Source of the DNA: Nemertoderma westbladi
Lineage: Eukaryota; Xenacoelomorpha; Nemertodermatida; Nemertodermatidae
Length of the DNA: 64,000 nucleotides
Assembly: GCA_032718475.1 (NCBI GenBank)
Contig: JAUCBJ010001977.1
Coordinates: forward strand, 62,001 to 126,000
Direction: 5' to 3'
The notes under the pieces are model-generated. The model worked only from the letters and a program-made list of their open reading frames with translations. It made no database searches and had not been told where the DNA came from. Shown in pieces: positions 1-12,600 of this stretch (position 1 is its first letter; each line of letters begins with the position of its first letter). The translations under genes and the position numbers were made by a program.

Positions 1-3000
1 TTTATTGTGCGGTAGAGCCAAACATCTTGTGAAGTATAATACCGATGTTGATTGTGCGGGAGAGCCAAACATCTTGTGAAATATAATACCGATGTTGTTG
101 TCAAAACAATTTATTGTGCGGGAGAGCCAAACATCTTGTGAAGTATAATACCGACGTTGTTGTCATAACAATTTATTGTGCGGGAGAGCCAAACATCTTG
201 TGAAGTATAATACCGATGTTGATTGTGCGGGAGAGCCAAACATCTTGTGAAGTATAATACCGACGTTGTTGTCAAAACAATTTATTGTGCGGGAGAGCCA
301 AACATCTTGTGAAGTATAATACCGACGTTGTTGTCATAACAATTTATTGTGTGGTAGAGCCAAACATCTTGTGAAGTATAATACCGACGTTGTTGTCATA
401 ACAATTTATTGTGCGGTAGAGCCAAACATCTTGTGAAGTATAATACCGACGTTGTTGTCATAACAATTTATTGTGCGGGAGAGCCAAACATCTTGTGAAG
501 TATAATACCGACGTTGTTGTCATAACAATTTATTGTGCGGTAGAGACAAACATCTTGTGAAGTATAATACCGACGTTGTTGTCATAACAATTTATTGTGC
601 GGTAGAGCCAAACATCTTGTGAAGTATAATACCGACGTTGTTGTCATAACAATTTATTGTGCGGTAGAGCCAAACATCTTGTGAAGTATAATACCGATGT
701 TGATTGTGCGGGAGAGCCAAACATCTTGTGAAGTATAATACCGACGTTGTTGTCAAAACAATTTATTGTGCGGGAGAGCCAAACATCTTGTGAAGTATAA
801 TACCGACGTTGTTGTCATAACAATTTATTGTGCGGGAGAGCCAAACATCTTGTGAAGTATAATACCGATGTTGATTGTGCGGGAGAGCCAAACATCTTGT
901 GAAGTATAATACCGACGTTGTTGTCAAAACAATTTATTGTGCGGGAGAGCCAAACATCTTGTGAAGTATAATACCGACGTTGTTGTCATAACAATTTATT
1001 GTGCGGTAGAGCCAAACATCTTGTGAAGTATAATACCGATGTTGATTGTGCGGGAGAGCCAAACATCTTGTGAAGTATAATACCGACGTTGTTGTCAAAA
1101 CAATTTATTGTGCGGGAGAGCCAAACATCTTGTGAAGTAAAATACCGACGTTGTTGTCATAACAATTTATTGTGCGGGAGAGCCAAACATCTTGTGAAGT
1201 ATAATACCGATGTTGATTGTGCGGGAGAGCCAAACATCTTGTGAAGTATAATACCGACGTTGTTGTCATAACAATTTATTGTGCGGGAGAGCCAAACATC
1301 TTGTGAAGTATAATACCGATGTTGATTGTGCGGGAGAGCCAAACATCTTGTGAAGTATAATACCGATGTTGATTGTGCGGGAGAGCCAAACATCTTGTGA
1401 AGTATAATACCGACGTTGTTGTCAAAACAATTTATTGTGCGGGAGAGCCAAACATCTTGTGAAGTATAATACCGACGTTGTTGTCATAACAATTTATTGT
1501 GCGGGAGAGCCAAACATCTTGTGAAGTATAATACCGACGTTGTTGTCATAACAATTTATTGTGCGGGAGAGCCAAACATCTTGTGAAGTATAATACCGAT
1601 GTTGATTGTGCGGGAGAGCCAAACATCTTGTGAAGTATAATACCGACGTTGTTGTCAAAACAATTTATTGTGCGGGAGAGCCAAACATCTTGTGAAGTAT
1701 AATACCGACGTTGTTGTCATAACAATTTATTGTGCGGGAGAGCCAAACATCTTGTGAAGTATAATACCGACGTTGTTGTCATAACAATTTATTGTGCGGG
1801 AGAGCCAAACATCTTGTGAAGTATAATACCGATGTTGATTGTGCGGGAGAGCCAAACATCTTGTGAAGTATAATACCGACGTTGTTGTCAAAACAATTTA
1901 TTGTGCGGGAGAGCCAAACATCTTGTGAAGTATAATACCGACGTTGTTGTCATAACAATTTATTGTGCGGGAGAGCCAAACATCTTGTGAAGTATAATAC
2001 CGACGTTGTTGTCATAACAATTTATTGTGCGGGAGAGCCAAACATCTTGTGAAGTATAATACCGACGTTGTTGTCATAACAATTTATTGTGCGGGAGAGC
2101 CAAACATCTTGTGAAGTATAATACCGACGTTGTTGTCATAACAATTTATTGTGCGGTAGAGACACACATCTTGAAGTATAATACCGACGTTGTTGTCATA
2201 ACCATTTATTGCGCGGGAGAGCCAAACATCTTGTGAAGTATAATACCGATGTTGTTGTCATAACAATTTATTATGCGGGAGAGCCAAACATCTTGAAGTA
2301 TAGGCCCTAATACCGACGTTGTTGTCAACAATTTATTGTGCGGGAGAGCCAAACATCTTGTGAAGTATAATACCGACGTTGTTGTCAACAATTTATTGTG
2401 CGGGAGAGCCAAACATCTTGTGAAGTATAATACCGATGTTGTTGTCATAACCATTTATTGTGCGGTAGAGCCAAACATCTTGTGAAGTATAATACCGACG
2501 TTGTTGTCAACAATTTATTGTGCGGGAGAGCCAAACATCTTGTGAAGTATAATACCGACGTTGTTGTCATAACAGTTTATTGTGCGGTAGAGCCAAACAT
2601 CTTGTGAAGTATAATACCGACGTTGTTGTCAACAATTTATTGTGCGGGAGAGCCAAACATCTTGTGAAGTATAATACCGACGTTGTTGTCATAACAATTT
2701 ATTGTGCGGGAGAGCCAAACATCTTGTGAAGTATAATACCGATGTTGTTGTCATAACAATTTATTGTGCGGGAGAGTCAAACATCTTGTGAAGTATAATA
2801 CCGACGTTGTTGTCATAACAATTTATTGTGCGGGAGAGCCAAACATCTTGTGAAGTATAATACCGATGTTGTTGTCATAACAATTTATTGTGCGGTAGAG
2901 CCAAACATCTTGTGAAGTATAATACCGACGTTGTTGTCAACAATTTATTGTGCGGGAGAGCCAAACATCTTGTGAAGTATAATACCGATGTTGTTGTCAT

Positions 3001-6000
3001 AACAATTTATTATGCGGGAGAGCCAAACATCTTGAAGTATAGGCCCTAATACCGACGTTGTTGTCAACAATTTATTGTGCGGGAGAGCCAAACATCTTGT
3101 GAAGTATAATACCGACGTTGTTGTCATAACAATTTATTGTGCGGGAGAGTCAAACATCTTGTGAAGTATAATACCGACGTTGTTGTCATAACAATTTATT
3201 GTGCGGTAGAGACAAACATCTTGTGAAGTATAATACCGACGTTGTTGTCATAACAATTTATTGTGCTGGAGAGCCAAACATCTTGTGAAGTATAATACCG
3301 ACGTTGTTATCATAACAATTTATTGTGCGGAAGAGCCAAACATCTTGTGAAGTATAATACCGACGTTGTTGTCATAAAAATTTATTGTGCGGTAGAGCCA
3401 AACATCTTGTGAAGTATAATACCGATGTTGATTGTGCGGGAGAGCCAAACATCTTGTGAAGTATAATACCGACGTTGTTGTCAAAACAATTTATTGTGCG
3501 GGAGAGCCAAACATCTTGTGAAGTATAATACCGACGTTGTTGTCATAACAATTTATTGTGCGGGAGAGCCAAACATCTTGTGAAGTATAATACCGATGTT
3601 GATTGTGCGGGAGAGCCAAACATCTTGTGAAATATAATTACCGATGTTGTTGTCAAAACAATTTATTGTGCGGGAGAGCCAAACATCTTGTGAAGTATAA
3701 TACCGACGTTGTTGTCATAACAATTTATTGTGCGGGAGAGCCAAACATCTTGTGAAGTATAATACCGATGTTGATTGTGCGGGAGAGCCAAACATCTTGT
3801 GAAGTATAATACCGACGTTGTTGTCAAAACAATTTATTGTGCGGGAGAGCCAAACATCTTGTGAAGTATAATACCGACGTTGTTGTCATAACAATTTATT
3901 GTGCGGGAGAGCCAAACATCTTGTGAAGTATAATACCGACGTTGTTGTCATAACAATTTATTATGCGGGAGAGCCAAACATCTTGTGAAGTATAATACCG
4001 ACGTTGTTGTCATAACAATTTATTGTGCGGGAGAGCCAAACATCTTGTGAAGTATAATACCGATGTTGATTGTGCGGGAGAGCCAAACATCTTGTGAAGT
4101 ATAATACCGACGTTGTTGTCAAAACAATTTATTGTGCGGGAGAGCCAAACATCTTGTGAAGTATAATACCGACGTTGTTGTCATAACAATTTATTGTGCG
4201 GGAGAGCCAAACATCTTGTGAAGTATAATACCGACGTTGTTGTCATAACAATTTATTGTGCGGTAGAGCCAAACATCTTGTGAAGTATAATACCGACGTT
4301 GCTGTCATAACAATTTATTGTGCGGTAGAGCCAAACATCTTGTGAAGTATAATACCGACGTTGTTGTCATAACAATTTATTGTGCGGGAGAGCCAAACAT
4401 CTTGTGAAGTATAATACCGATGTTGATTGTGCGGGAGAGCCAAACATCTTGTGAAGTATAATACCGACGTTGTTGTCAAAACAATTTATTGTGCGGGAGA
4501 GCCAAACATCTTGTGAAGTATAATACCGACGTTGTTGTCATAACAATTTATTGTGCGGGAGAGCCAAACATCTTGTGAAGTATAATACAGATGTTGATTG
4601 TGCGGGAGAGCCAAACATCTTGTGAAGTATAATACCGACGTTGTTGTCATAACAATTTATTGTGCGGGAGAGCCAAACATCTTGTGAAGTATAATACCGA
4701 TGTTGATTGTGCGGGAGAGCCAAACATCTTGTGAAGTATAATACCGATGTTGATTGTGCGGGAGAGCCAAACATCTTGTGAAGTATAATACCGACGTTGT
4801 TGTCAAAACAATTTATTGTGCGGGAGAGCCAAACATCTTGTGAAGTATAATACCGACGTTGTTGTCATAACAATTTATTGTGCGGGAGAGCCAAACATCT
4901 TGTGAAGTATAATACCGACGTTGTTGTCATAACAATTTATTGTGCGGGAGAGCCAAACATCTTGTGAAGTATAATACCGATGTTGATTGTGCGGGAGAGC
5001 CAAACATCTTGTGAAGTATAATACCGACGTTGTTGTCAAAACAATTTATTGTGCGGGAGAGCCAAACATCTTGTGAAGTATAATACCGACGTTGTTGTCA
5101 TAACAATTTATTGTGCGGGAGAGCCAAACATCTTGTGAAGTATAATACCGATGTTGATTGTGCGGGAGAGCCAAACATCTTGTGAAATATAATACCGACG
5201 TTGTTGTCAAAACAATTTATTGTGCGGGAGAGCCAAACATCTTGTGAAGTATAATACCGACGTTGTTGTCATAACAATTTATTGTGCGGGAGAGCCAAAC
5301 ATCTTGTGAAGTATAATACCGACGTTGTTGTCATAACAATTTATTGTGCGGGAGAGCCAAACATCTTGTGAAGTATAATACCGACGTTGTTGTCATAACA
5401 ATTTATTGTGCGGGAGAGCCAAACATCTTGTGAAGTATAATACCGACGTTGTTGTCATAACAATTTATTGTGCGGTAGAGACAAACATCTTGAAGTATAA
5501 TACCGACGTTGTTGTCATAACCATTTATTGCGCGGGAGAGCCAAACATCTTGTGAAGTATAATACCGACGTTGTTGTCATAACAATTTATTGTGCGGGAG
5601 AGCCAAACATCTTGTGAAGTATAATACCGACGTTGTTGTCATAACAATTTATTATGCGGGAGAGCCAAACATCTTGAAGTATAGGCCCTAATACCGACGT
5701 TGTTGTCAACAATTTATTGTGCGGGAGAGCCAAACATCTTGTGAAGTATAATACCGACGTTGTTGTCAACAATTTATTGTGCGGGAGAGCCAAACATCTT
5801 GTGAAGTATAATACCGATGTTGTTGTCATAACAATTTATTATGCGGGAGAGCCAAACATCTTGAAGTATAGGCCCTAATACCGACGTTGTTGTCAACAAT
5901 TTATTGTGCGGGAGAGCCAAACATCTTGTGAAGTATAATACCGATGTTGTTGTCATAACAATTTATTATGCGGGAGAGCCAAACATCTTGAAGTATAGGC

Positions 6001-6788
6001 CCTAATACCGACGTTGTTGTCAACAATTTATTGTGCGGGAGAGCCAAACATCTTGTGAAGTATAATACCGATGTTGTTGTCATAACCATTTATTGTGCGG
6101 TAGAGCCAAACATCTTGTGAAGTATAATACCGACGTTGTTGTCAACAATTTATTGTGCGGGAGAGCCAAACATCTTGTGAAGTATAATACCGACGTTGTT
6201 GTCATAACAGTTTATTGTGCGGTAGAGCCAAACATCTTGTGAAGTATAATACCGACGTTGTTGTCAACAATTTATTGTGCGGGAGAGCCAAACATCTTGT
6301 GAAGTATAATACCGACGTTGTTGTCATAACAATTTATTGTGCGGGAGAGCCAAACATCTTGTGAAGTATAATACCGATGTTGTTGTCATAACAATTTATT
6401 GTGCGGGAGAGCCAAACATCTTGTGAAGTATAATACCGATGTTGTTGTCATAACAATTTATTATGCGGGAGAGCCAAACATCTTGTGAAGTATAATACCG
6501 ACGTTGTTGTCATAACAATTTATTGTGCGGGAGAGCCAAACATCTTGTGAAGTATAATACCGACGTTGTTGTCATAACAATTTATTGTGCGGTAGAGACA
6601 AACATCTTGTGAAGTATAATACCGATGTTGATTGTGCGGGAGAGCGGAGAGCCAAACATCTTGTGAAGTATAATACCGACGTTGTTGTCAAAACAATTTA
6701 TTGTGCGGGAGAGCCAAACATCTTGTGAAGTATAATACCGACGTTGTTGTCATAACAATTTATTGTGCGGTAGAGCCAAACATTTTGT
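1..6788. repeat. 62-bp minisatellite array with 3.38-kb higher-order duplication
   Basis: Tandem units of about 62 bp contain GGGAGAGCCAAACATCTTG and GAAGTATAATACCGACG. A shorter variant lacks the GTTGTCATAACAATT segment. The array runs from the left edge of the window to about 6788, where it decays into unique sequence after ACATTTTGTGACTTG. The variant pattern at 1157-1393 recurs at 4538-4774, and the one at 2206 recurs at 5587. Both offsets are 3381 bp, so about half the array is a duplicate of the other half. Short open frames here are repeat artefacts. The array probably lies in the intron after the last visible alpha2-delta-like exon (8212-8274). Confidence 0.95.
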
Positions 6789-7436
6789 GACTTGACATTG
6801 TTCACAACGTGGTGTTTTATTGTACAAAATAGACCTCAATCAATATGCTTCTTTGAGACTGATAAAAAATGTGACTGAAGGATTTTTCAAGTTAAATTTA
6901 AATCAGTAACATGTTCAGATCACAAATATTACGATAATATAAAACATAACATCTTACATTGGCTGTATATAGTGAGTATCATATACCTAAAGTTAAGTGT
7001 TACCGATGGGACATCCGTTACGGACGGGACATTGGCATTTACTTGTGAACCCGGGAATAACGGATAATATATGTAAACTTTTTTTATTATTTATTAATTA
7101 GTTGGGTTGATGTCTTACAGAAAAAATATAAATATCCACTTGATAGTGTCCAGGGCTTACAAGAACCGCCCGTTGCGGATGGGACAGGTTGCTTGTAATT
7201 TCAAACACATGGTAGAAATTTGAGTTTTTTTTCAATAATACTAGGAAGATTGTGCTTAATTGCTACAATACTGTACATCTATGATGGTTAGTATGAGAAA
7301 TAAACGAACATGAAGTATGCAAATGTCCCGTCCGCAACGCGGTACAGATTTAATGAGAATCACCCATATATGCCATGCCAAGTTATCAAAATAACGTGAT
7401 AATAAAACAATAAAAACATATATTTTTAAATAATAT
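6789..7436. other. AT-rich intronic or intergenic sequence with inverted GGACGGGACA motifs
   Basis: No exon is recognised. A GC-rich motif, CGTTACGGACGGGACATT (about 7014-7033), is repeated in inverted form near 7322-7343 (GCAAATGTCCCGTCCGCAACG) and in variant form near 7168-7185. This spacing of about 0.35 kb suggests a small degraded inverted-repeat element. The rest is AT-rich and featureless. Confidence 0.4.
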
Positions 7437-7700
7437 TTATCAATAATACATACAATATTGCAATGTTCTAGAGTTAATATACGGAAATATTAACCTGAAG
7501 CGAATAAAACTGAATAATCACTGATGCCGTTCCAGAAGCAAATTAACCTGTATAATTACCGAGGCCGCAGGCCGAGGTTATTATATTAGGTTAATTTGCT
7601 GAAGGATAAGGCAGAAGTGATTATTACAGTTTTATTCGCTGAAGGTTTTTATTTCCGTATATTAACTTTAGAACATTGCAATATTGTGTTTATTGTTAAT
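7437..7700. mobile_element. Foldback (long inverted repeat) element 1
   Basis: Two imperfect arms of about 120 bp face each other around the palindromic centre GAGGCCGCAGGCCGAGG (about 7560-7576). The left arm contains CAATATTGCAATGTTCTAGA, GTTAATATACGGAAAT and GCGAATAAAACTG. The right arm contains their reverse complements in mirrored order (CAGTTTTATTCGC, ATTTCCGTATATTAAC, ACATTGCAATATTG). This is the structure of a MITE-like foldback element. No transposase is present. A 70-codon frame across it is an artefact. Confidence 0.7.
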
Positions 7701-7766
7701 TTGAGCATATTGAACGAACAACATGACAGCATACTTTGTATTTTTAAGGATCGTGTTCTAATACAA

Positions 7767-7938
7767 ACTATCTTTATTGAACTGTTATTTGTTATTTTGT
7801 ACGAGTAACTATTATTTCGTCCAAGGACTGTTATAACGTCCGAGGCGAAGCCGAGGACTTATAACACGTCCTGGAGGATATGTCCGAGGATATGAACTGT
7901 TATTTGTAACAAATAACAGTTCAATAAAGATAGTTATG
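7767..7938. mobile_element. Foldback element 2
   Basis: AACTATCTTTATTGAACTG at the left is mirrored by CAGTTCAATAAAGATAGTT at the right, with GTTATTTGTTA-type sequence inside each arm. The interior holds GTCCGAGGCGAAGCCGAGGAC, a GC-rich palindrome like the centre of the neighbouring foldback, so the two may belong to one family. Confidence 0.65.
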
Positions 7939-8211
7939 TCCATAAATAATAAAAAAAATTATATAAAAATGGTGCTACAACAAATTATTTGTGAGACCAT
8001 TTAAAAGATACATATAAATGTTTAAAAAACATTCTAGAACAAGACAAACTTGTTCTGGAACTATGGCATTATAATATGTGTATAACTATCCGATTAAATA
8101 AGTAAAAACAAAGTCGACTCACTAAATCTAAAGGGCTGCTGCAGCTTGCCAGGTCGTATTATAATATTGATCATGATGTTACCTATACTAATTACAAAGG
8201 GTTTTGTTTAC
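7939..8211 (-). other. Intron 5' end of the alpha2-delta-like gene, no further exon found
   Basis: This is sequence downstream (minus strand) of the 8212-8274 exon. A small GC-rich pocket at 8110-8160 contains a GTGAGT-type motif, but no acceptor gives a credible exon. I see nothing else in it. Confidence 0.4.
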
Positions 8212-8274
8212 CTGTCAATAAAAATAGTAATGTTTCTGGTTGAATTCGCCTCTCTTTGGGTCCCTAACTCGACA
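8212..8274 (-). CDS. Alpha2-delta-like gene, exon h (last visible)
   Basis: This 63-nt exon on the minus strand is proposed from splice sites and phase. Upstream is a good pyrimidine tract with acceptor (TTTGTTCCTACAG) and downstream a donor, CAG|GTAAAC. It must start with one base completing a codon, which fits the 16988-17186 exon ending two bases into a codon (AG + T = Ser). It then reads VELGTQREANSTRNITIFID with no stop and again ends with two codon bases. It follows GGITRIFPA in the protein, where alpha2-delta proteins have a variable stretch. Similarity to the family here is weak, so this is the least certain exon. The following exon would have to be left of the visible unique sequence, probably beyond the window edge. 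Confidence 0.58.
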
Positions 8275-8376
8275 CTGTAGGAACAAAAAAATACAAATTA
8301 GAGTTATGTAATAATGTATCGTTGTACATAAAATATTTCCCATTGGATAATCCTAAACCACATGATTCATGTAGGG
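8275..8376. other. Unique intron sequence before the exon-h acceptor
   Basis: AT-rich single-copy sequence, with the poly-pyrimidine tract of exon h in minus orientation at its left end. Confidence 0.6.
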
Positions 8377-9648
8377 AATCTACCAAGTACAATGACCAGA
8401 CCAATCTACCAAATACAATGACCAGACCAATCTACCAAGTACAATGACCAGACCAATCTACCAAATACAATGACCAGACCAATCTACCAAATACAATGAC
8501 CAGACCAATCTACCAAATACAATGACCAGACCAATCTACAAAATACAATGACCAGACCAATCTACCAAATACAATGACCAGACCAATCTACCAAATACAA
8601 TGACCAGACCAATCTACCAAGTACAATGACCAGACCAATCTACAAAATACAATGACCAGACCAATCTACAAAATACAATGACCAGACCAATGTATCAAAT
8701 ACAATGACCAGACCAATCTACCAAATACAATGACCAGACCAATCTACCAAGTACAATGACCAGACCAATCTACAAAATACAATGACCAGACCAATCTACC
8801 AAATACAATGACCAGACCAATCTACCAAATACAATGACCAGACCAATCTACAAAATACAATGACCAGACCAATCTACCAAATACAATGACCAGACCAATC
8901 TACCAAATACAATGACCAGACCAATCTACAAAATACAATGACCAGAACAATTTACAAAATACAATGACCAGACCAATCTACCAAATACAATGACCAGACC
9001 AATCTACAAAATACAATGACCAGACCAATCTACCAAATACAATGACCAGACCAATCTACCAAATACAATGACCAGACCAATCTACCAAGTACAATGACCA
9101 GACCAATCTACAAAATACAATGACCAGACCAATCTACCAAATACAATGACCAGACCAATCTACCAAATACAATGACCAGACCAATCTACCAAATACAATG
9201 ACCAGACCAATCTACAAAATACAATGACCAGACCAATCTACCAAATACAATGACCAGACCAATCTACCAAATACAATGACCAGACCAATCTACAAAATAC
9301 AATGACCAGAACAATTTACAAAATACAATGACCAGACCAATCTACCAAATACAATGACCAGACCAATCTACAAAATACAATGACCAGACCAATCTACCAA
9401 ATACAATGACCAGACCAATCTACCAAATACAATGACCAGACCAATCTACCAAATACAATGACCAGACCAATCTACAAAATACAATGACCAGACCAATCTA
9501 CCAAGTACAATGACCAGACCAATCTACCAAATACAATGACCAGACCAATCTACCAAATACAATGAATGACCAGACCAATCTACAAAATACAATGACCAGA
9601 CCAATCTACCAAATACAATGACCAGAACAATCTACCAAATACAATGAC
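8377..9648. repeat. 26-bp minisatellite array
   Basis: About 49 units of 26 bp: AATCTACCAA(A/G)TACAATG followed by ACCAGACC. The unit shares its first 15 bases with the adjoining 30-bp family, AATCTACCAAGTACA. On the minus strand, part of the unit (GTCATTGTATTTGGTAGAT) resembles the first intron bases after the donor at 16987 (16 of 20 positions without gaps by eye). Both families may therefore come from the same splice-donor region. Confidence 0.93.
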
Positions 9649-12600
9649 CAATCTACCAAGTACATCATCTAGAAATAGAATCTACCAAGTACATTCACCT
9701 AGAAATAGAATCTACCAAGTACATTCACCTAGAAATAGAATCTACCAAGTACATTCATCTAGAAATAGAATCTACCAAGTACATTCATCTAGAAATAGAA
9801 TCTACCAAGTACATTCACCTAGAAATAGAATCTACCAAGTACATTCATCTAGAAATAGAATCTACCAAGTACATTCAACTAGAAATAGAATCTACCAAGT
9901 ACATTCACCTAGAAATAGAGTACATTCACCTAGAAATAGAATCTACCAAGTACATTCACCTAGAAATAGAATCTACCAAGTACATCATCTAGAAATAGAA
10001 TCTACCAAGTACATTCACCTAGAAATAGAATCTACCAAGTACATTCACCTAGAAATAGAATCTACCAAGTACATTCATCTAGAAATAGAATCTACCAAGT
10101 ACATTCATCTAGAAATAGAATCTACCAAGTACATTCACCTAGAAATAGAATCTACCAAGTACATTCATCTAGAAATAGAATCTACCAAGTACATTCATCT
10201 AGAAATAGAATCTACCAAGTACATTCACCTAGAAATAGAGTACATTCACCTAGAAATAGAATCTACCAAGTACATTCACCTATAAATAGAATCTACCAAG
10301 TACATTCATCTAGAAATAGAATCTACCAAGTACATTCACCTAGAAATAGAATCTACCAAGTACATTCACCTAGAAATAGAATCTACCAAGTACATTCATC
10401 TAGAAATAGAATCTACCAAGTACATTCATCTAGAAATAGAATCTACCAAGTACATTCACCTAGAAATAGAATCTACCAAGTACATTCACCTAGAAATAGA
10501 ATCTACCAAGTACATTCACCTAGAAATAGAATCTACCAAGTACATTCATCTAGAAATAGAATCTACAAAGTACATTCATCTAGAAATAGAATCTACCAAG
10601 TACATTCATCTAGAAATAGAATCTAACAAGTACATTCACCTAGAAATAGAATCTACCAAGTACATTCATCTAGAAATAGAATCTACCAAGTACATTCACC
10701 TAGAAATAGAATCTAACAAGTACATTCACCTATAAATAGAATCTACCAAGTACATTCACCTAGAAATAGAATCTAACAAGTACATTCACCTAGAAATAGA
10801 ATCTACCAAGTACATTCATCTAGAAATAGAATCTACCAAGTACATTCATCTAGAAATAGAATCTACCAAGTACATTCATCTAGAAATAGAATCTACCAAG
10901 TACATTCACCTAGAAATAGAATCTACCAAGTACATCATCTAGAAATAGAATCTACCAAGTACATTCATCTAGAAATAGAATCTACCAAGTACATTCACCT
11001 AGAAATAGAATCTACCAAGTACATTCACCTAGAAATAGAATCTAACAAGTACATTCACCTAGAAATAGAATCTACCAAGTACATTCATCTAGAAATAGAA
11101 TCTACCAAGTACATTCATCTAGAAATAGAATCTACCAAGTACATTCATCTAGAAATAGAATCTACCAAGTACATTCACCTAGAAATAGAATCTACCAAGT
11201 ACATTCACCTAGAAATAGAATCTACCAAGTACATTCACATAGAAATAGAATCTACCAAGTACATTCATCTAGAAATAGAATCTACCAAGTACATTCATCT
11301 AGAAATAGAATCTACCAAGTACATTCATCTAGAAATAGAATCTACCAAGTACATTCATCTAGAAATAGAATCTACGAAGTACATTCATCTAGAAATAGAA
11401 TCTACCAAGTACATTCATCTAGAAATAGAATCTACCAAGTACATTCATCTAGAAATAGAATCTACCAAGTACATTCACCTAGAAATAGAATCTACCAAGT
11501 ACATTCATCTAGAAATAGAATCTACCAAGTACATTCACCTAGAAATAGAATCTACCAAGTACATTCACCTATAAATAGAATCTACCAAGTACATTCACCT
11601 AGAAATAGAATCTACCAAGTACATTCACCTAGAAATAGAATCTACCAAGTACATTCATCTAGAAATAGAATCTACCAAGTACATTCATCTAGAAATAGAA
11701 TCTACCAAGTACATTCATCTAGAAATAGAATCTACCAAGTACATTCATCTAGAAATAGAATCTACCAAGTACATTCATCTAGAAATAGAATCTACCAAGT
11801 ACATTCACCTAGAAATAGAATCTACCAAGTACATTCACCTAGAAATAGAATCTACCAAGTACATTCATCTAGAAATAGAATCTACCAAGTACATTCATCT
11901 AGAAATAGAATCTACCAAGTACATTCACCTAGAAATAGAATCTACCAAGTACATTCATCTAGAAATAGAATCTACCAAGTACATTCATCTAGAAATAGAA
12001 TCTACCAAGTACATTCACCTAGAAATAGAATCTACCAAGTACATTCACCTAGAAATAGAATCTACCAAGTACATTCACCTAGAAATATAATCTACCAAGT
12101 ACATTCATCTAGAAATAGAATCTACCAAGTACATTCATTTAGAAATAGAATCTACCAAGTACATTCCCCTAGAAATAGAATCTACCAAGTACATTCATCT
12201 AGAAATAGAATCTACCAAGTACATTCACCTAGAAATAGAATCTACCAAGTACATTCATCTAGAAATAGAATCTACCAAGTACATTCACCTAGAAATAGAA
12301 TCTACCAAGTACATTCACCTAGAAATAGAATCTACCAAGTACATTCATCTAGAAATAGAATCTACCAAGTACATTCATCTAGAAATAGAATCTACCAAGT
12401 ACATTCACCTAGAAATAGAATCTACCAAGTACATTCACCTAGAAATAGAATCTACCAAGTACATTCACCTAGAAATAGAATCTACCAAGTACATTCATCT
12501 AGAAATAGAATCTACAAAGTACATCCATCTAGAAATAGAATCTACCAAGTACATTCATCTAGAAATAGAATCTACCAAGTACATTCACCTAGAAATAGAA

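Noticed and set aside
8110-8160. Possible extra alpha2-delta exon on the minus strand (GCTGCAGCAGCCC ... GTGAGT)
   Set aside because: The only acceptor giving an open frame would leave an intron of 24 nt; no family similarity.
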